A stretch of 64,000 nucleotides of DNA from positions 1,604,820-1,668,819 of the forward strand of contig ML133496.1 in assembly GCA_003864495.1 (NCBI GenBank), in the 5' to 3' direction. This DNA is from Nemopilema nomurai. Taxonomy: Eukaryota; Cnidaria; Scyphozoa; Rhizostomeae; Rhizostomatidae. Every line of letters starts with the position of its first letter. The stretch's first letter is position 1. Shown in pieces: positions 34,601-48,340 of the stretch. The notes beneath the pieces are model-generated. The model saw nothing but the letters and a program-made list of their open reading frames with translations. It did no database searches and was not told where the DNA came from. Position numbers and translations under genes: made by a program.

Positions 34601-37600
34601 CAGGTGATCCTTCAGTTGACCTAAGATGAAAAGAAGACATTGTAAAATTCTTCGTGTAGTTTAATCTTTAACCAGGGGAAAATCTATTTCAATAGTAGGT
34701 AAAAATCATGAAAGCAGGCTTTTAACTAAATGAATATATTCCTTCTGCACGCGACTTCAGATTTAAACCACATACCAAGAGACTTCAAATGCTTAAGGAT
34801 ATCGTATTACAATATTCCATGTACTGAGCTTGAAGTTTTTTGGCGGTCGAACTGTTAGCATTTAACAAGCACTTTAACCAACTTTAACCAGCAACAACTT
34901 TTAATCTATTCCAATTTTATTTGATCGACATGTACCTAGCTACATGAAAAATATAACTTCAGTTGAATGGCAGTTACAACTGCTTTGACCATTAATCATA
35001 TTTAGCAAATAAAACTGTTAATGACTGAAGTGATTCACGAAGAGCAACCAATCACACGAAATCACAAACCAGTGAAAATTACTTCAGCCAAGCAATCAAT
35101 CCAAGCAATGATTGGTAAAATTAGTAATCACTGATCATATTTGTTAAATGAAGGTACTCACGTTTCTTTGCTACCACTGCCTTCTGTTTTCCCGATCAGG
35201 AGGGCAAACATACCAGCACAGTCCTTTGCCGATTTGAACAAAAACTCCTTCTCCACCCAAAGCCCTTTTTCCAAACCGCGTTCGTCTTTCTCATCAAAAT
35301 ATAACATGAATACTTCATCTCTCTTGTCCACGCGAATGTTCCGAATTTGATCTAGCGAAATCAGTGGGAAGATCTAAACATTGGTCGACCAAAAAACGAG
35401 CCCTCTGTGAAATCAGCAATTAAAAGGGGTCATCTAGAATTAACTTTCAAAATAGCGATTGAAAAATCAAGTGAAAATATTATAACAAATGGTTTACAAA
35501 TCAATGCCCCCCAAGGCTCAGGTAGTAGGATTGTATGTAATAACCAAACTTTAACCCATAAATAAAACCCTTCATTCCGTATGCATAATTAATCAGTGAA
35601 TAATTACAACTCAATTCGCTCGCGTTCGGCCTTGAGCCAAGTTAACATCTACTCTTAGTGACTGGGAAGATAGGCCAACATAAAGTGGCCTTTCTTACCA
35701 CTCAAACGCCTACCTATGTTGTATATACCAGTTTGTCTTCCGGACAATAACTCGATTTCCACCAAACACGTCTTGTCTGCATCGAAAGACAAAATGTGCT
35801 CTTCTTCCTCACCGGAAATTCTATCCTCATAGAAAACCAAGTAAGTTTCATTCGCCCTAGGGAAAAAGACAAACCAATCAAGATTCCTTAATATCGGGGT
35901 TATATACAATTAAAATATCACGATCCAGGAAGGTAAAGGAAATAAATACCCTATATCAAATCGAATCTGTGCATTGAAAAAGGCTATGTCAAATTCCGCT
36001 AGTCTACAGGCACCCGTCACGTGATGTCATTTCGAAATCTTATTGGTTAGAAGAACATTTCATTTTTCGATTGTCTGGTTGCATGCCTCCTCCACGTTTT
36101 GCTTCCATTTCTCTGCCAATTTCTTTGCAATGTTATGAAGTTTTGCATTGGAACGACTTTGAATGATAGGCTCCGTGGCACATGTCGAAATAATGACTTG
36201 AACATATGCGGTTGCTTTGTCCGTAAATCTTTCCTTTAAACATTACGGACAGTACTCTGTAACTTTTGAAGTTAAAGGAGCTAGGTTCTACTAAATGAAC
36301 ATTAATGAATAGAAGATGCACGTTTCTTAATTACAGGGCATAAACATATTTTTATAGATAAAAATATCTATAAAAGTATCTACAAGACACAGCAAGGTAA
36401 TTACCAGAGAATCATACAAATTCAACATGGTCCACTTTGAATTAACTTTCACAAGTATAGCTGTGGACACATTTTAGTGAACTATGATCTCAAAACTCAA
36501 GCTTACAAATCTAGGTTTTGATCAAGCATATCCTCAAGGATGTTGATGACAGCTCCCGGAAGTTTTTCTTCGTATTTCTCTTCCTTTATGATGTCATATA
36601 CAACCTAAAACGTGGAAATGGAGTTCCTAGAAGCGATATCAATACGGAATTGAAGACCAGGTGTAAAGACAGAAACTGAAATGAAAAGGTTCCTCTTTCA
36701 GGTGTGAGCCAGAGTTCTATGAGTGCACAAGATGGGACGATTAAAGACTAGCCTATCGACTCTAAAGCTTCAATAAGGAATCAAATAGACATCAAATGTT
36801 TGGAAACAACAATATTGTTGCGGGCCCAAGGACGCTAGACGTTCTCTTATAGGAATCATGGGGAAATAAGCAAATATTTCTAGAAACATGGGGATAACAA
36901 AATTATTATTTAGTAACTGAGAAACAGTTCGATATCTTGCCTTAGGGAGTACTCAAAAACATCTTTGGGAATAAGAGATTTTGGAAATTTCTCTAGGGAA
37001 TATAAGAGCAAAGAACCACTTGGGAGGCTTTTCTACACAGGCAAAAAACACTTTCAACATTCCAAACGCGGTACAACGAAAATTAACCAAATAAAAGTTC
37101 AAATGACTTTTATTTTGACCTTTCGAAAGGAAGACCGCGAATCAGGCGAATTCTGCAGATCTTTGTTCGACTGCAGCTGCAAAGGCCTGACTTTGTTGAC
37201 CGGCTTCGAATTTTGATCTTCCGGTTTAGGCGAATTTATTCTGATCTTTTGATCTTGTATTCGCTGCAGTGAAGGCGCATTCCCCTGGTCAAGATAAGAG
37301 CGAGGCAACATAAGGATAGATGCAAAAGAATGGCAAGAATATGATTTGTAACAAACGACTCGACGAATAAATGAGGCTGTAAATTGGTCGAAATGAATGA
37401 AGAAAACTGTCAAAATGGCAGTATTACTAAAACATATGAGGACATCAAACACCTTCTAATAGCGTACAACTAGCAAGAACTATTAAATCACAGCCTACTT
37501 TGTTGCAATTAATCAAATACAAAGGTTTGGCAGTTACTAAGTATTTTCAAAAATAGAAACATATGTGTTTATATGGAATAACAGAAAATTTCAACGATTG

Positions 37601-40600
37601 TTTTTCGCCTTGGAGAAGAAACACCATCGACCAAAGCAATGTTCGATAGCTAGACGATAACATGACAACAAAATGGCAAGCAGAATTGATCAGAATGCAA
37701 GAAGCAATGCTTGAAGGAAAATCACCCCGGCATTCTTCTTCATTTCATCAATTTGCAACTCGTTGTAAAATGTAAGCCATGACTCGCCAGCCCTGGCTTT
37801 TAACTTCTCAACCTGCTCGCGGAAATCTGCCTCTTCTTTTTCAGACGCAGAAAGCAGATCTAAAAAGAAAAACAGTCACCGTAAATTACGGGGGACACAG
37901 TTTGCTAACTAATGGAGGCAGCATAGTCCGAATTGTATACAATACTTCATACTCATCTGTCGATTGTACATGAACACTTGCTACCCCCTGGAGAAGCATT
38001 CTAAAGAAGCACGGGGGTCGAGTATGTGATTTTCTCCTATTCCAAACCACATGGAAGATTGATACATAGAAAACTCAGTGGTCAGAAAGTACGATCTCCA
38101 ATCTAATTTGGTTTTCAACATGGATAAAATGATGTTATGTGAAGATGCTATGCGATTACATAATGTAAAGACGCCGAGGATAAGACAACAGTACTCATAT
38201 ACAAGAACGAGGTTAAACAATCTACGATGGTCAAATGAGTTCTACCTACAATTTTCGAAATGAAAGGTACAGGTGAATTTTCCTTTACATTACTCTATTC
38301 TCTACATTTATTTGGTTATATTTTCAAACGATGCAGATCACAGTACACAAGAAATGACCCTTCTTAACATACCTGATTTATTTCTATTTGAAGCAGCCTC
38401 CTTTATTTCGGCAATATGATGCTTCTAAAAGAAAAGCTTTCTCAAAATATGAGGTTTTGGAAATGTTCTTTTATTAAAATCTGAAAATAATCACAAAAAT
38501 TGGCAGACAGTAATAGTCATTACATCTAAATGTCACGCGAAGACCAAATTACCTTTGAGCGTCTGATTTTTGGCGACAGCGGAGGAGTAAGTTGCTTGAC
38601 TGGATCTGCTTCTCGAGACGAGGCTGAAATGCAGGGCCTATAGTAGTTTTCGGGGCCTGTTATGAGCTCATAACTGTTCTGTAGCTCTATGATTTCACGC
38701 ACTTTGACCTACGAAATATCACCAGAAAATCGTTTTCAAACAACAGTCAAACAAAATTTCGCAACTTTTGCATGCAAGCGGCCAAAATGGAATGCGGATA
38801 CTTTGATTGTTAATGGACAGTTTGAAATGAAAAGAAATAGTCAAAGCAGTGATGCTGGAGAAACAGCTTCGAAGTGAAGCTATATATGCTGTGTCAGTGT
38901 AGTAAATAATAAGGACATATTCATATATGTTCATATATGCTATATGGAAGTACATATAACTTTGATATAAGAAGCTTATATAAGCAGATAGAACGAATAA
39001 AGTGCCGCCTGGTCATTGGTCGATTGGCAGGTTGTCTTGATCAATCAGAGTATGGCATTTCACCGTTTCCATTACCAATAACATAAAAGTAAAAAGCTAC
39101 CTTGCATGGCTGTACAATAGCTGCACAGCTACCAAAAAACGAATCAAATTTGATATAAATGAATAATGGATAATTATTACGTAAAGAATCGCTTATATGA
39201 ATGAAGAAGATCTGTGGAGTGCTAAGAAGTGTTTATCGAGAAGTATGGCGTATACATGCTATAACAGATCATATAGAGTGTTGGAGAACAGATACCTATT
39301 CATTTTAGTTTAGCAAACTGAATACAAACCAGATCACTTTTACAGGTAGGGATGCCGTCGACTGTAACCTTAAAAATCAAGGGTATTGGCATCAACATGA
39401 CTTTAAACTTCCAAATCAGTCTTATGGCTTTTTATACTATTGCAAAATCCACAATTCAGGTCTTCTCGGGGATTAAAACAATTAATGGTATGTCTAGGAT
39501 ACAATTTCTTACATGTTACAACTGAAAATGTTTTTCCAATCTGTAACTATCATAACAAGAACTGTCAAAAGGTTGTGTATTCATGTTCATTCGCCGCTTA
39601 AAACACACCAAAAAACAATTTAAAATTGTTTACTATGCCGACAAATTTTATTCAATTGCTACAAAAAACTAATACTTTTCTTTGAAATGATGAATCGTTC
39701 CTAAAATTTAATCAGAGTTCTAGAAGCCTTAAGACGGAAAAATTGTATGAAAATATCTTCTAAAAGAACGAAAATTTTGAAAATGAAATCTCACTAGCTC
39801 GTGGCGATCTCCGAACTGGGCAATGAGGCGGACGTTGTAGAACTGCTCCTCCGTACACGGGTTTCCATGGATGTCGATATTTTCAAGCAATGGTAAGTTT
39901 CCGAGAGGCAGTACATAGGCCAGCTGATTGAAATGAATTGTGTAATACATTAAAACATCATAATGATATTAAATTACAATATTGTGGTTTATTGGGTGAG
40001 AACAAGAGTGATACAACAGGCGAGATTTTAATTGCATATCTGTCAAGTTAATGCTCTGAAATAAAATATTCCTAAATTCAACTATATTTCTGTACCAATG
40101 CTGTATAATGCTGAACCAACATTTCATTATTATGACATGTTAGAATACTATCATTTTTGAAACGTACAAAACCTTGGCTCTGCCCTAAAAATACCTGGGG
40201 ATAATCACAAAGTTTAAATTCTATCGACTTTTAGAAATAGATGCAAAAGAGTAGCATTTACCTTTTCTATTACATTATCTGATAGTTTAAGACTTTTTAA
40301 AGAGTACATCTTTTCCAGCCCTAAAAATTGAGAAAGTTAGCTGATGTGGTAAAGTTTCCCTTGAAAAAGGAACTTGTCAAAATATACAATCGGCATGGTT
40401 GATTATTTATTTAAATTAGACGTGTGTGACAATTTTTTTAACATCGCATACATAACTGCCTAGGGTGAAATTGCAAACTCTTTTGAAATAAACATAGCAA
40501 ACAGAAGAACTATAAAGAACAAAATCAAGAAGATGTTTCAAATGTCTTCTAATCAGCTTTTAAAACAAATTGATTAGATTTTGCGAAGATAAAGTGGTTG

Positions 40601-43600
40601 CCAAAGCCAGGTAAGAAAACTGTCTGAATCGAGAATGACTTTAAGGCGCTTGTTTCCATAGTTCTCTGAAAGCCAATGCATAGTAGAAAAAGGGCATGAT
40701 TGTATTCACCTTTGACATCTCGCAACCGGTTGCCAGCTAAATTCAATACTGTTATGGCACCAAGTTTGTACGGGAAATCTTCCACGTCAGTGATTTCATT
40801 GTAAGACAAATCCAGTTCTCGGAGATATAGAAAGCCCTGATGGAAGGGAGGCGTTGTGGGTTACAAATATTTTAAATAGATACATGAATAAACGAGGTTC
40901 ATAAACGATTGTAGAGATGGATAGATGATTACGGATGACTACTTGAAATAACATTGACAGAGAAAATCATTTGAAATTGTCGACATTATTTTGGAAATCA
41001 TTGGAAATATTTTGTAATGAATGCTACAGATTTTACGTAATCACGCAAAGCATAAACATGACGCGTTTTGGAACATAGGCGTTTTGAGATGGAGGGACAT
41101 AGGTGGTGCTGATGTAAGGCACTGAAAATCATCAATAAAATGGCAAAGTTGTTTGTTTCAGTAATCTCGCAGTCTTCTTTAGCATGGCTTGTGTTCAGCA
41201 CATTTTAAGAAAGGTTTTTAAAAGGTCTCTATAATGTAACTCTGTGTCTTTGAGTTACCTCAAGGAAATGCACGTCCGTTAACAGGTTATGGCTCAGATC
41301 CAACTTCCGAATGTTTGGCAGGAGTGTCTACAACACGAAAAGAACGCATTTAAAACACAAATAATGGCAGCTTAAATAATGGTTTAGGATACTTGAAGCA
41401 ACATATCTATAGTAAGATACTAATAGCTATATGAAAAACTGAGGAAGTTAAACAAAGTTCACTATCAGCTCATCACTGAATACGGAAAGGCAAAAGGAAC
41501 AATAGTCACTTTTGATGTTAAGAAAAGTTTCGTGTGCAGGCCAACTTGAAGACGAGGTTAACCAAGCTCAATCTTCACCACTCCTATTCTGGTCTCAGCA
41601 CGAAAACGAGGCTAACCATGTCAGAATTCTGGCATAGCAAAACTTCAGAGGGTGCCGAAGCGAGTGTCCTTCTGCCCTTTCTATGACCTCTGAACCTTGA
41701 CCTATCCTACCACTGAGGAGGCTTTCCAGAGGTACTAGTGCTACATTACACAAGAAGATGGGCAGCCATAACCAAACGGCAAGACTCTATTGGTAAATAG
41801 CACATCCTTCTAGGACGTTATATTCAGTAGTAGTCAATAGAACAGTTATACAATCATCCCTTCTTTGGGTGATCACTTTAAGTATTCTGTCGGCATACTT
41901 ACGAATTAATCAGCAACAATTCTAAATTCTAAATCTCTACTATCAATGGCTACAGGATTAATGGCTGAATAAATAAGATGGAGTGAATCTTCCTAGTTCA
42001 TGGTAGAAAAACTCACTATTGTGTTGTCGATTGAAGTAATCTGATTGTGAGTGAATGCAGCAAGCACGATTTTGTTCCAACATGGCAGCTCAGACGAAAA
42101 TAATTGCTCGCCTCCATCATCCATTACAGTCAACACGCCACAGCTCCAACTGTTTGCAGTTATCAGTATATCCTGAACAAAAATTAAATAGCACTCATAA
42201 AAGCAAACAATAATTTTTCTCATAAAACAAGGGTATGTTACAGACTGCTTGCTATTCGATTGCTAACTAAGAAAGCCATAGAAGAACATAACCTTTCAAC
42301 AATGACAATGGTTTAGTAAACGTTCTCACATCAAAAGCAAAACATCTTACTCATATCAAGACATCTTCAAAGCCCAAACATCAATAAACAACGACGCTAA
42401 AAATCAGACCCATTTTTAGGATCCATACTGATTTTGGTTTAGCTAAAAAAATATCTTAATGACTTCAAATATATATAATATAAAATATTTACCACTAACT
42501 GTAAGCTAAGGAACTTCTAGCAATTTTAACAGAAATTGATAGAGTCATGCAGAATGCATGCAGAAAATCGCCGATAAAAATTGCTAGAATAAAGAAAAGA
42601 TTTTATCCTTTGCTAAAAATTTCATAGAATTTTCTGTTTCAAGTAACAGGCTTCACAAAGCTAAATCATGATAGAAATTTGTCCGCCACCAGTGCGTATC
42701 AACTTCATTACCTTCAAATACTTGACTGATCTCGAAACTTTTAGCTCCCACAACTGCTGCTGCAATGCTTCGATACCGTTTAAAAGCTCCAGATCACAAC
42801 CAAAGATCTAAAGAAAAACAGGAAAAAATAGAAAACGAGCAAACGAAACAGTAAAATTTGGCTTTGAGATTACCCATGGCCCCGATTTCCATGTAATCCA
42901 GTTCATTATGCAAAAAGAGAGATAGTGTTCTTTGTTTTTTCTTTTTTCTTCCTTTGGTAATTCGTATGTAAGTTGTCTTAGTTTTTTGTAATGCCACGGA
43001 GTAGTCAAAGTATTTTGCACCCAGTGGCATCGTCCTTGTAATGTCGTTAAGTATTTTGTAGGTATTGTAACTAGTAAATTCGTATTGTAAAATTTTGTTG
43101 GAATGTAAAAAAATGAGATAGGCTATTGGCAATCGTATAGTTTCCAAACATGAGGGAAAAAATTGATCAATTGCATTCTCACCGCCAAAGTTTCCAAAGA
43201 TTTGAAAATTGAAACATCATAAGTGAGGTCGCCTTCTGAGAAAAATGTACTGTCTTTGCTTGCACCCTGGATCTGATAAAAAAGAGCAGTGGTCTAATTT
43301 CAACACTGAAAGTTTCTTGTTCTAAAATCTTATAGAATCATAGTCTAGCAACATTTTTATACGTGAGCCAATGTCTTATGGTTCAAAACTTCACATTTGC
43401 ATGAAACAGCGGAAATATAATTTTTGCATATTTACTAACTTCTTCGTCTGACACTGTTCGGAGCATGCAAACCTCAGAAAATTACCAAAAGCAGCCAAAA
43501 TAAATGCCCGGTTGTAGACCAAAAAACACCAGAGCGCTATGAAAAGAGCACATGATTTGCTGATCGTATTATTGGGCAAGATTGCAAACTAGTATCTACT

Positions 43601-46571
43601 TAAGTATGCAAAAATAAAGTTTTCGCTGTTCTTTCTGTTGTTAACATTCTCAATATTGTTTTGCAGCCAAATAAAACTCCTTGCTCTGGCCCTTTGAGAT
43701 CTACCACTTTCAAAATAGAAACTCAACCTTGCATAGAGAAAATCAAGCATCATTTCGCTTTTCAATCTGAAAAATTCTATAGACCAACACAATTGAAACT
43801 TGACTTAAAGTCTGACATTAACCACATCCACTGCATCTAGCATTTTTGTGAGGTTGCCAAAAACGTTTATTCACTTTTCTTATCGCTTGCTTCGAATATT
43901 AAAAGCAACAAAAAAATTATAACTTTTATTTCTTTTTTTTTCTTACGAATTTTTCCAGAAAGCCTAAGTTTTTATTGAAGCCTCAGTCTTTATTCTTTGC
44001 CTGCCTTACAATCACCGACTAGCTTGCAGTCATGTACACGATAGACTGTCTTTTACACCACAAAATTACCTTTATGTGCTTAGCTTGGCTAACAAAGGAG
44101 TATAGATGGCCAATATCTTCCTTTGGGTCACCTGAATCTAGAATTATAATTTAGACAGACTATGGTTAAACAAGAAATGGTTTCAATAGTCAATTTTACT
44201 GTGGTGAAGGAATAGTTGGAGGAAAGGCTGGTGTGGTAGAACTTAAGTGTCAAAACATGTGGAGCAAACCTCTGATGACAATTTTGCATAATAAACATAG
44301 TAATGTCAATTTGAACAGGGGCTATGCATGCCATTATGTATTCTGTGAAATAAACAATAATTTTGCAAGCCAGGATGGAGTGCAAAAACTGACAATCATC
44401 AAATACATTCTGTGTTTTTACTTGAAAACAACTCACAGAATTTTCTTAGATGAAAGAATAGTGTTCCCCATCATAAGAAGTCAGATGTTTTGCAAGCTTG
44501 TTTTAACACAGCAGTACAGCTGGGAAAACAACTATGAAGGACTTACCACAAGTTGGTAGAGGTAACATCAACCTCCTGTTTATACAGTGAATTTGTAGAG
44601 GTGATATTGTGAAGACTTCATCATTATCAATAACACTATCACCTAAAATGATAGTAGATTCTATTTGAATATGACGAAGAATGATGAATATGTGATCTGG
44701 ATAATTCCATACAAATAAGGCCACTGAAATATGTAGGAAAAAGAAAAAACTTGATGATAATTAAAAGAATGTGTAAATATAACATACCAATCTCATACAA
44801 GTCTCTGGCAAGCTTATGACAGACAGAGTTCACATCCTAAGAGGGAAAAACTTTCAAATGAGAAACTAATGTCATTCAAGTAACTCTCTACTGAAAAAAA
44901 ATTTAAATATTGGTTTGAGTATGAGTTCCTTGCAGGACCAAACATGCATACAGGCATAAGGAATCACAAGGTGTGATCACGTCAAGAGGAAGGACCATGA
45001 CACTGTTTGATAAGCTTAAGCTTCCCAGTGTCCTAAAACTACCTTCGGATGCTAGGTAGAAACAAATACAAATACTTGATACACATACAAATCTGTCAAA
45101 TTCCAAGAACTCCACCACCTCTGTAGGCATCTCAAGCAACACCCCCAGCACATTTTGCAAGTACTTGTCAAGAGCAAGGCTTCTTTTCTCAATGTGCTCA
45201 GCATTAAGGTTACCAATAAACTTCTTTGGTGGTAGCAAATCCCAGGGAAGTCCATGAGAAACAACAAGCTGGAAATTGATGACACAGAATAATCTTTAAT
45301 TTGCCAAACAAAAAAGTAACATATTGTTGAATTAACAAGTATTTAAAAGTGATAAAACATATGGCATTAATCCCCAGCTTTAGAAAATATTCAATTTTTG
45401 AGGAAACAATAAAGGAAAGAGTCCATATAGTAGAATCAATCAAGCTCTACTAATTAAGCTCATTTTCATGCAATCTATTTTAATCTATACCATTTGATTA
45501 AATTTTCCATTTTCTTATTAAAAGTCAATACCTTGGTGAATGTTTTGAGAGAAAACAACATAAATCATAAATCACATAAATCAACATAATTTGAATCTAC
45601 CTCTTCGTGGAGTGCATAAAAATCTCTGTATCTCTTCCTTACGATCCAGCTGCATCCTCCAAATGTAACTTTTATTTTGTAAACCTATGAAAAAATGATT
45701 ATTGCAGGTAGGTATCTGAATTATAATTTTCTTCTAATCAAGTGTACTCTCCTTCTTGAATTTGGTCCTACTTTTGTGCAAAGTGCACTTAGTTTCCAGA
45801 ATTTATATGCTGTCAAGCTTCCAAAACAACAAACTTTCTTAAGTCTAGGGACATTATAAGTGGTAAACCCTATTATTATTATAGAACTCATAAATATGCC
45901 TACAAAAAATTACTGGCTATACCTAAAATATGCTACTTAATGAACCCTTTCATAATTTGACTGGTCAAATGACTTTGCAACTGAGCCATAAAAAGTTGGA
46001 AGTGAAAATATGAGCATGAATAGCTCTTCTTTCATAACTAAAGAATAAAAAGCTGTATTACGATATGATATGCTGTTGTAATTATAGGCAGTATTATTGT
46101 GCATGCATTATAGAACTGTGGTGTATTGGTGGCATTCACAGGTAACTGTTGTCAAATTTTCACTGGTATAGACAAGATTATACACACTTTGTCATACTGA
46201 CATTTTTGTGTGTGTTTGTAAGTCATGAGGTCAAAACATATCCAATTTCAATTGAAGGTTAGCACTTTTGACTTAAACCCTATTACTTGCGAAAACGAAA
46301 ACTACTAAAAACTACTACACTCTAGGGGGGAGTAACCTAGTGCTAAAGCATGATTTCAGTGACATATATTCCTGCGACTTAAATCTATCAATAACGGAAA
46401 TAAAAAACAACAACAGACAACAAGAACACCATCATAGAAAAATAATCAAAGCAAATTATCCAAGTTTGCTTAGAAACAACTTACAGCATGATCCCGCGCC
46501 AGTTCCGTGCCGATTATTGAAACACTCTTCACTCCGATGCCGCGAATTTTTGCAGGATTCAGCAGCTCCAT
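31679..46571 (-). CDS. NISCH: Nischarin-like PX/LRR protein, about 22 exons
   Basis: Endosomal scaffold; the human protein binds PI3P, integrin alpha-5, Rac and PAK1 (family knowledge). The start MELLNPAKIRGIGVKSVSII (46485-46571) is followed by PX exons at 45601-45684 (VRKRYRDFYALHEE) and about 45089-45268 (LLPPKKFIGNLNAEHIEKRS). Further exons lie near 44788-44836, 44547-44641, 44070-44131, 43183-43272, 42714-42809 and 42018-42174. LRR exons are near 41260-41328 (IRKLDLSHNLLTD), 40711-40837 (LRELDLSYNEITD, VLNLAGNRLRDV), 40261-40320 and 39796-39924 (ENIDIHGNPCTEEQF). Others lie near 38553-38708, 38373-38426, 37742-37860, 37120-37284, 36509-36605, 35717-35857 and 35162-35374. Two giant exons, 33513-34621 and 31679-33105, hold the C-terminal modules; EDYVNYPLPIFAKELPQ matches human EDCVHYPLPEFAKEPPQ. 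About 1,590 residues. Middle exon boundaries are approximate. Confidence 0.92.
33449..33508 (+). repeat. Six-unit AGGTCA array with mostly 5-bp spacing
   Basis: AGGTCA hexamers start at 33449, 33460, 33481, 33492 and 33503, with a variant AGGTTA at 33471. Spacers are 5, 5, 4, 5 and 5 bases. The array lies in the NISCH intron directly beside the splice donor of exon 33513-34621. It is both an 11-bp minisatellite and a string of DR5-type nuclear-receptor half-sites. Confidence 0.85.
43421..43614 (+). mobile_element. Family 2 MITE-like element, full-length copy
   Basis: Left end TTTTTGCATATTTA and the reverse complement of the right end, TTTTTGCATACTTA, form a 14-bp inverted repeat with one mismatch. 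About 194 bp, no coding capacity, flanked by TAA on both sides. The left 130 bp are shared with 20278-20415. It lies in a NISCH intron. Confidence 0.75.
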
Positions 46572-48340
46572 ATTTAAGTCAAAGTCTTGACGTTGGAAGA
46601 GGACGTTTATCTGTTCTGTGTTCATCAAGATTATACTGTGACAGCCATAATCCTTTCCAATATTGTTCGAGTCTGGATTAAAACTGCATTGCCACTAGGC
46701 TTGCTAAACCTTCTTTTATGCTAGCTAATGCCTCTGGTTTGCAGCAATGCCTCAGAACACTTCAACTAAAGCCATTATCTTTGCTTGTCGTGGCTTCACC
46801 TTTCTTCGTGCAAGGGCCAGCAGGGAACTCAGGACTCCTCCGCATTACCCTTGATTTGATACCATCCCTGAGAACTCCAATCCATGACGTCACGGGGCAG
46901 ACCTCTAAATCTTTTAATTATAAGTTTGGAAAGAAGAGTAAAGAACCAGAGGCATAAGTGATTAACATAATAAATTCACTACGAACCTCCCAATAGTTCT
47001 ATCCCTATGGAACCAATATTTTGGTTCTAAGCATTCAGAAAAATGGTAACCAGCATTAAACTTGATGTTTGATCGCGTCCAGTGTGAATTTCACGAATCC
47101 GTAGTAATAAAGGGCAGCCGAAGGAGTTAAAGGTCAAAAGGTGATACCATATTATCAACGACCATTGCCTCAAGCCTCTTAACCTGTGTAAATAGACAAA
47201 GTCGTTGACCATTGTGTAAAATAGTTAAAGTAGTCTCCCGACGTTTGCAGTTGTTTCAAGTTCTAGAATCGATTTCTGTTATAGTACTTCCCCCTGGTGC
47301 GATGGTCTTCTCTAGAAAGCTCAGGACAGGCTGCCAAATCACAACTTGCAATATTTTAAGCCAATTGAAGCAGCGTGCTTAAGATAACATTTTGGGGAAC
47401 ATTGTTAGGATAACGCTTTTTTTCCCTAATTTTTTTTCTGCAAAGTTTTAGGTTGTTGGTCCTTATAATCCTTTTACCTTGGATAATTACTTGTAAACCA
47501 GTGTAGTAGTGTCTAGTGGTAAAATGCGGTTTGCGCACCATTAAAAAAACAACAAAAGAAAGGCCCAATATTTTGAAAGAAGGTACTTTTATCAGCAAAC
47601 TAAGGCCCTTTTTGCAAGAATAGAGAGGCCCAGTTGGCCAGTCTGCTATTTGTGGTGTTTCAAGTGATGAATACAGAATACAGAATATAGATAGATTTAG
47701 ACAAATTATAGCACCCTTTTAAATATTCGCACCCCTTTTCTCCCTAATTCTTGTGCGAGCATCCTTGAAAGTCGTCTTCGCAGTCAACAATAAACAAAAT
47801 AGTAGTTAGCGTTTCCAATGATAAACTGATAGATAAACTGATTTATTGACTTGCAAAAAGCTGCGCTTTTGTTGGTTCAATGTTATGTGCCTGCGATGGA
47901 GCAGTCAAAGATGAATCCAAGGACGACAACAACAGCAACACAGCAACAAAGTGAACAGTCAACAAACCCAGGTGCTCTCGTTACAAAATGGGCAAAGATT
48001 AATGCAAGCTTTAAAACTGTTGTGTGACCGTTTGATCATTTCGGAGATTAACGAAGGAGCTGCAAAATGTTAACAGCTGAAGCCCATATCTAAAGAACAC
48101 TACGGCTAGAGGTCAGGGTTTTTTTCAATAAATTCACATGAATTCGCGCCCAAATGTTGTCGATATGATGCGAAGCTTGAGTGTAGACTATCTAGGGAAA
48201 AATATATCGGTCGAATGGTGTTCTGATAGTTTAGATAATTCAATTTGTGGTTTTGCATGGACAATGTGATTTCCAACTCACAGCTCGACGGTTTACATTA
48301 AAATACTCTGAGGATGCAGTGAGAAATAGTTCGTCTCGAA
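46572..48340. promoter_or_regulatory. Divergent intergenic region between NISCH (-) and the WD-repeat gene (+)
   Basis: A 1.77-kb head-to-head interval. A TGACGTCA CRE lies at 46885-46892, about 310 bp upstream of the NISCH start, next to a CCAAT word (TCCAATCCATGACGTCACGG). The stretch 47700-47960 has A/T- and CAACA-rich sequence. No gene was recognised; the open frames present show no family features. Confidence 0.5.

Noticed and set aside
31829..34607. Several + strand frames of 70-140 codons opposite the large NISCH exons
   Set aside because: Shadow frames of the - strand coding exons, whose protein matches Nischarin; the + strand frames resemble nothing.
46340..46681. 113-codon + frame across the NISCH first exon
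   Set aside because: It overlaps the NISCH start exon antisense, and the Nischarin reading is supported by family alignment.
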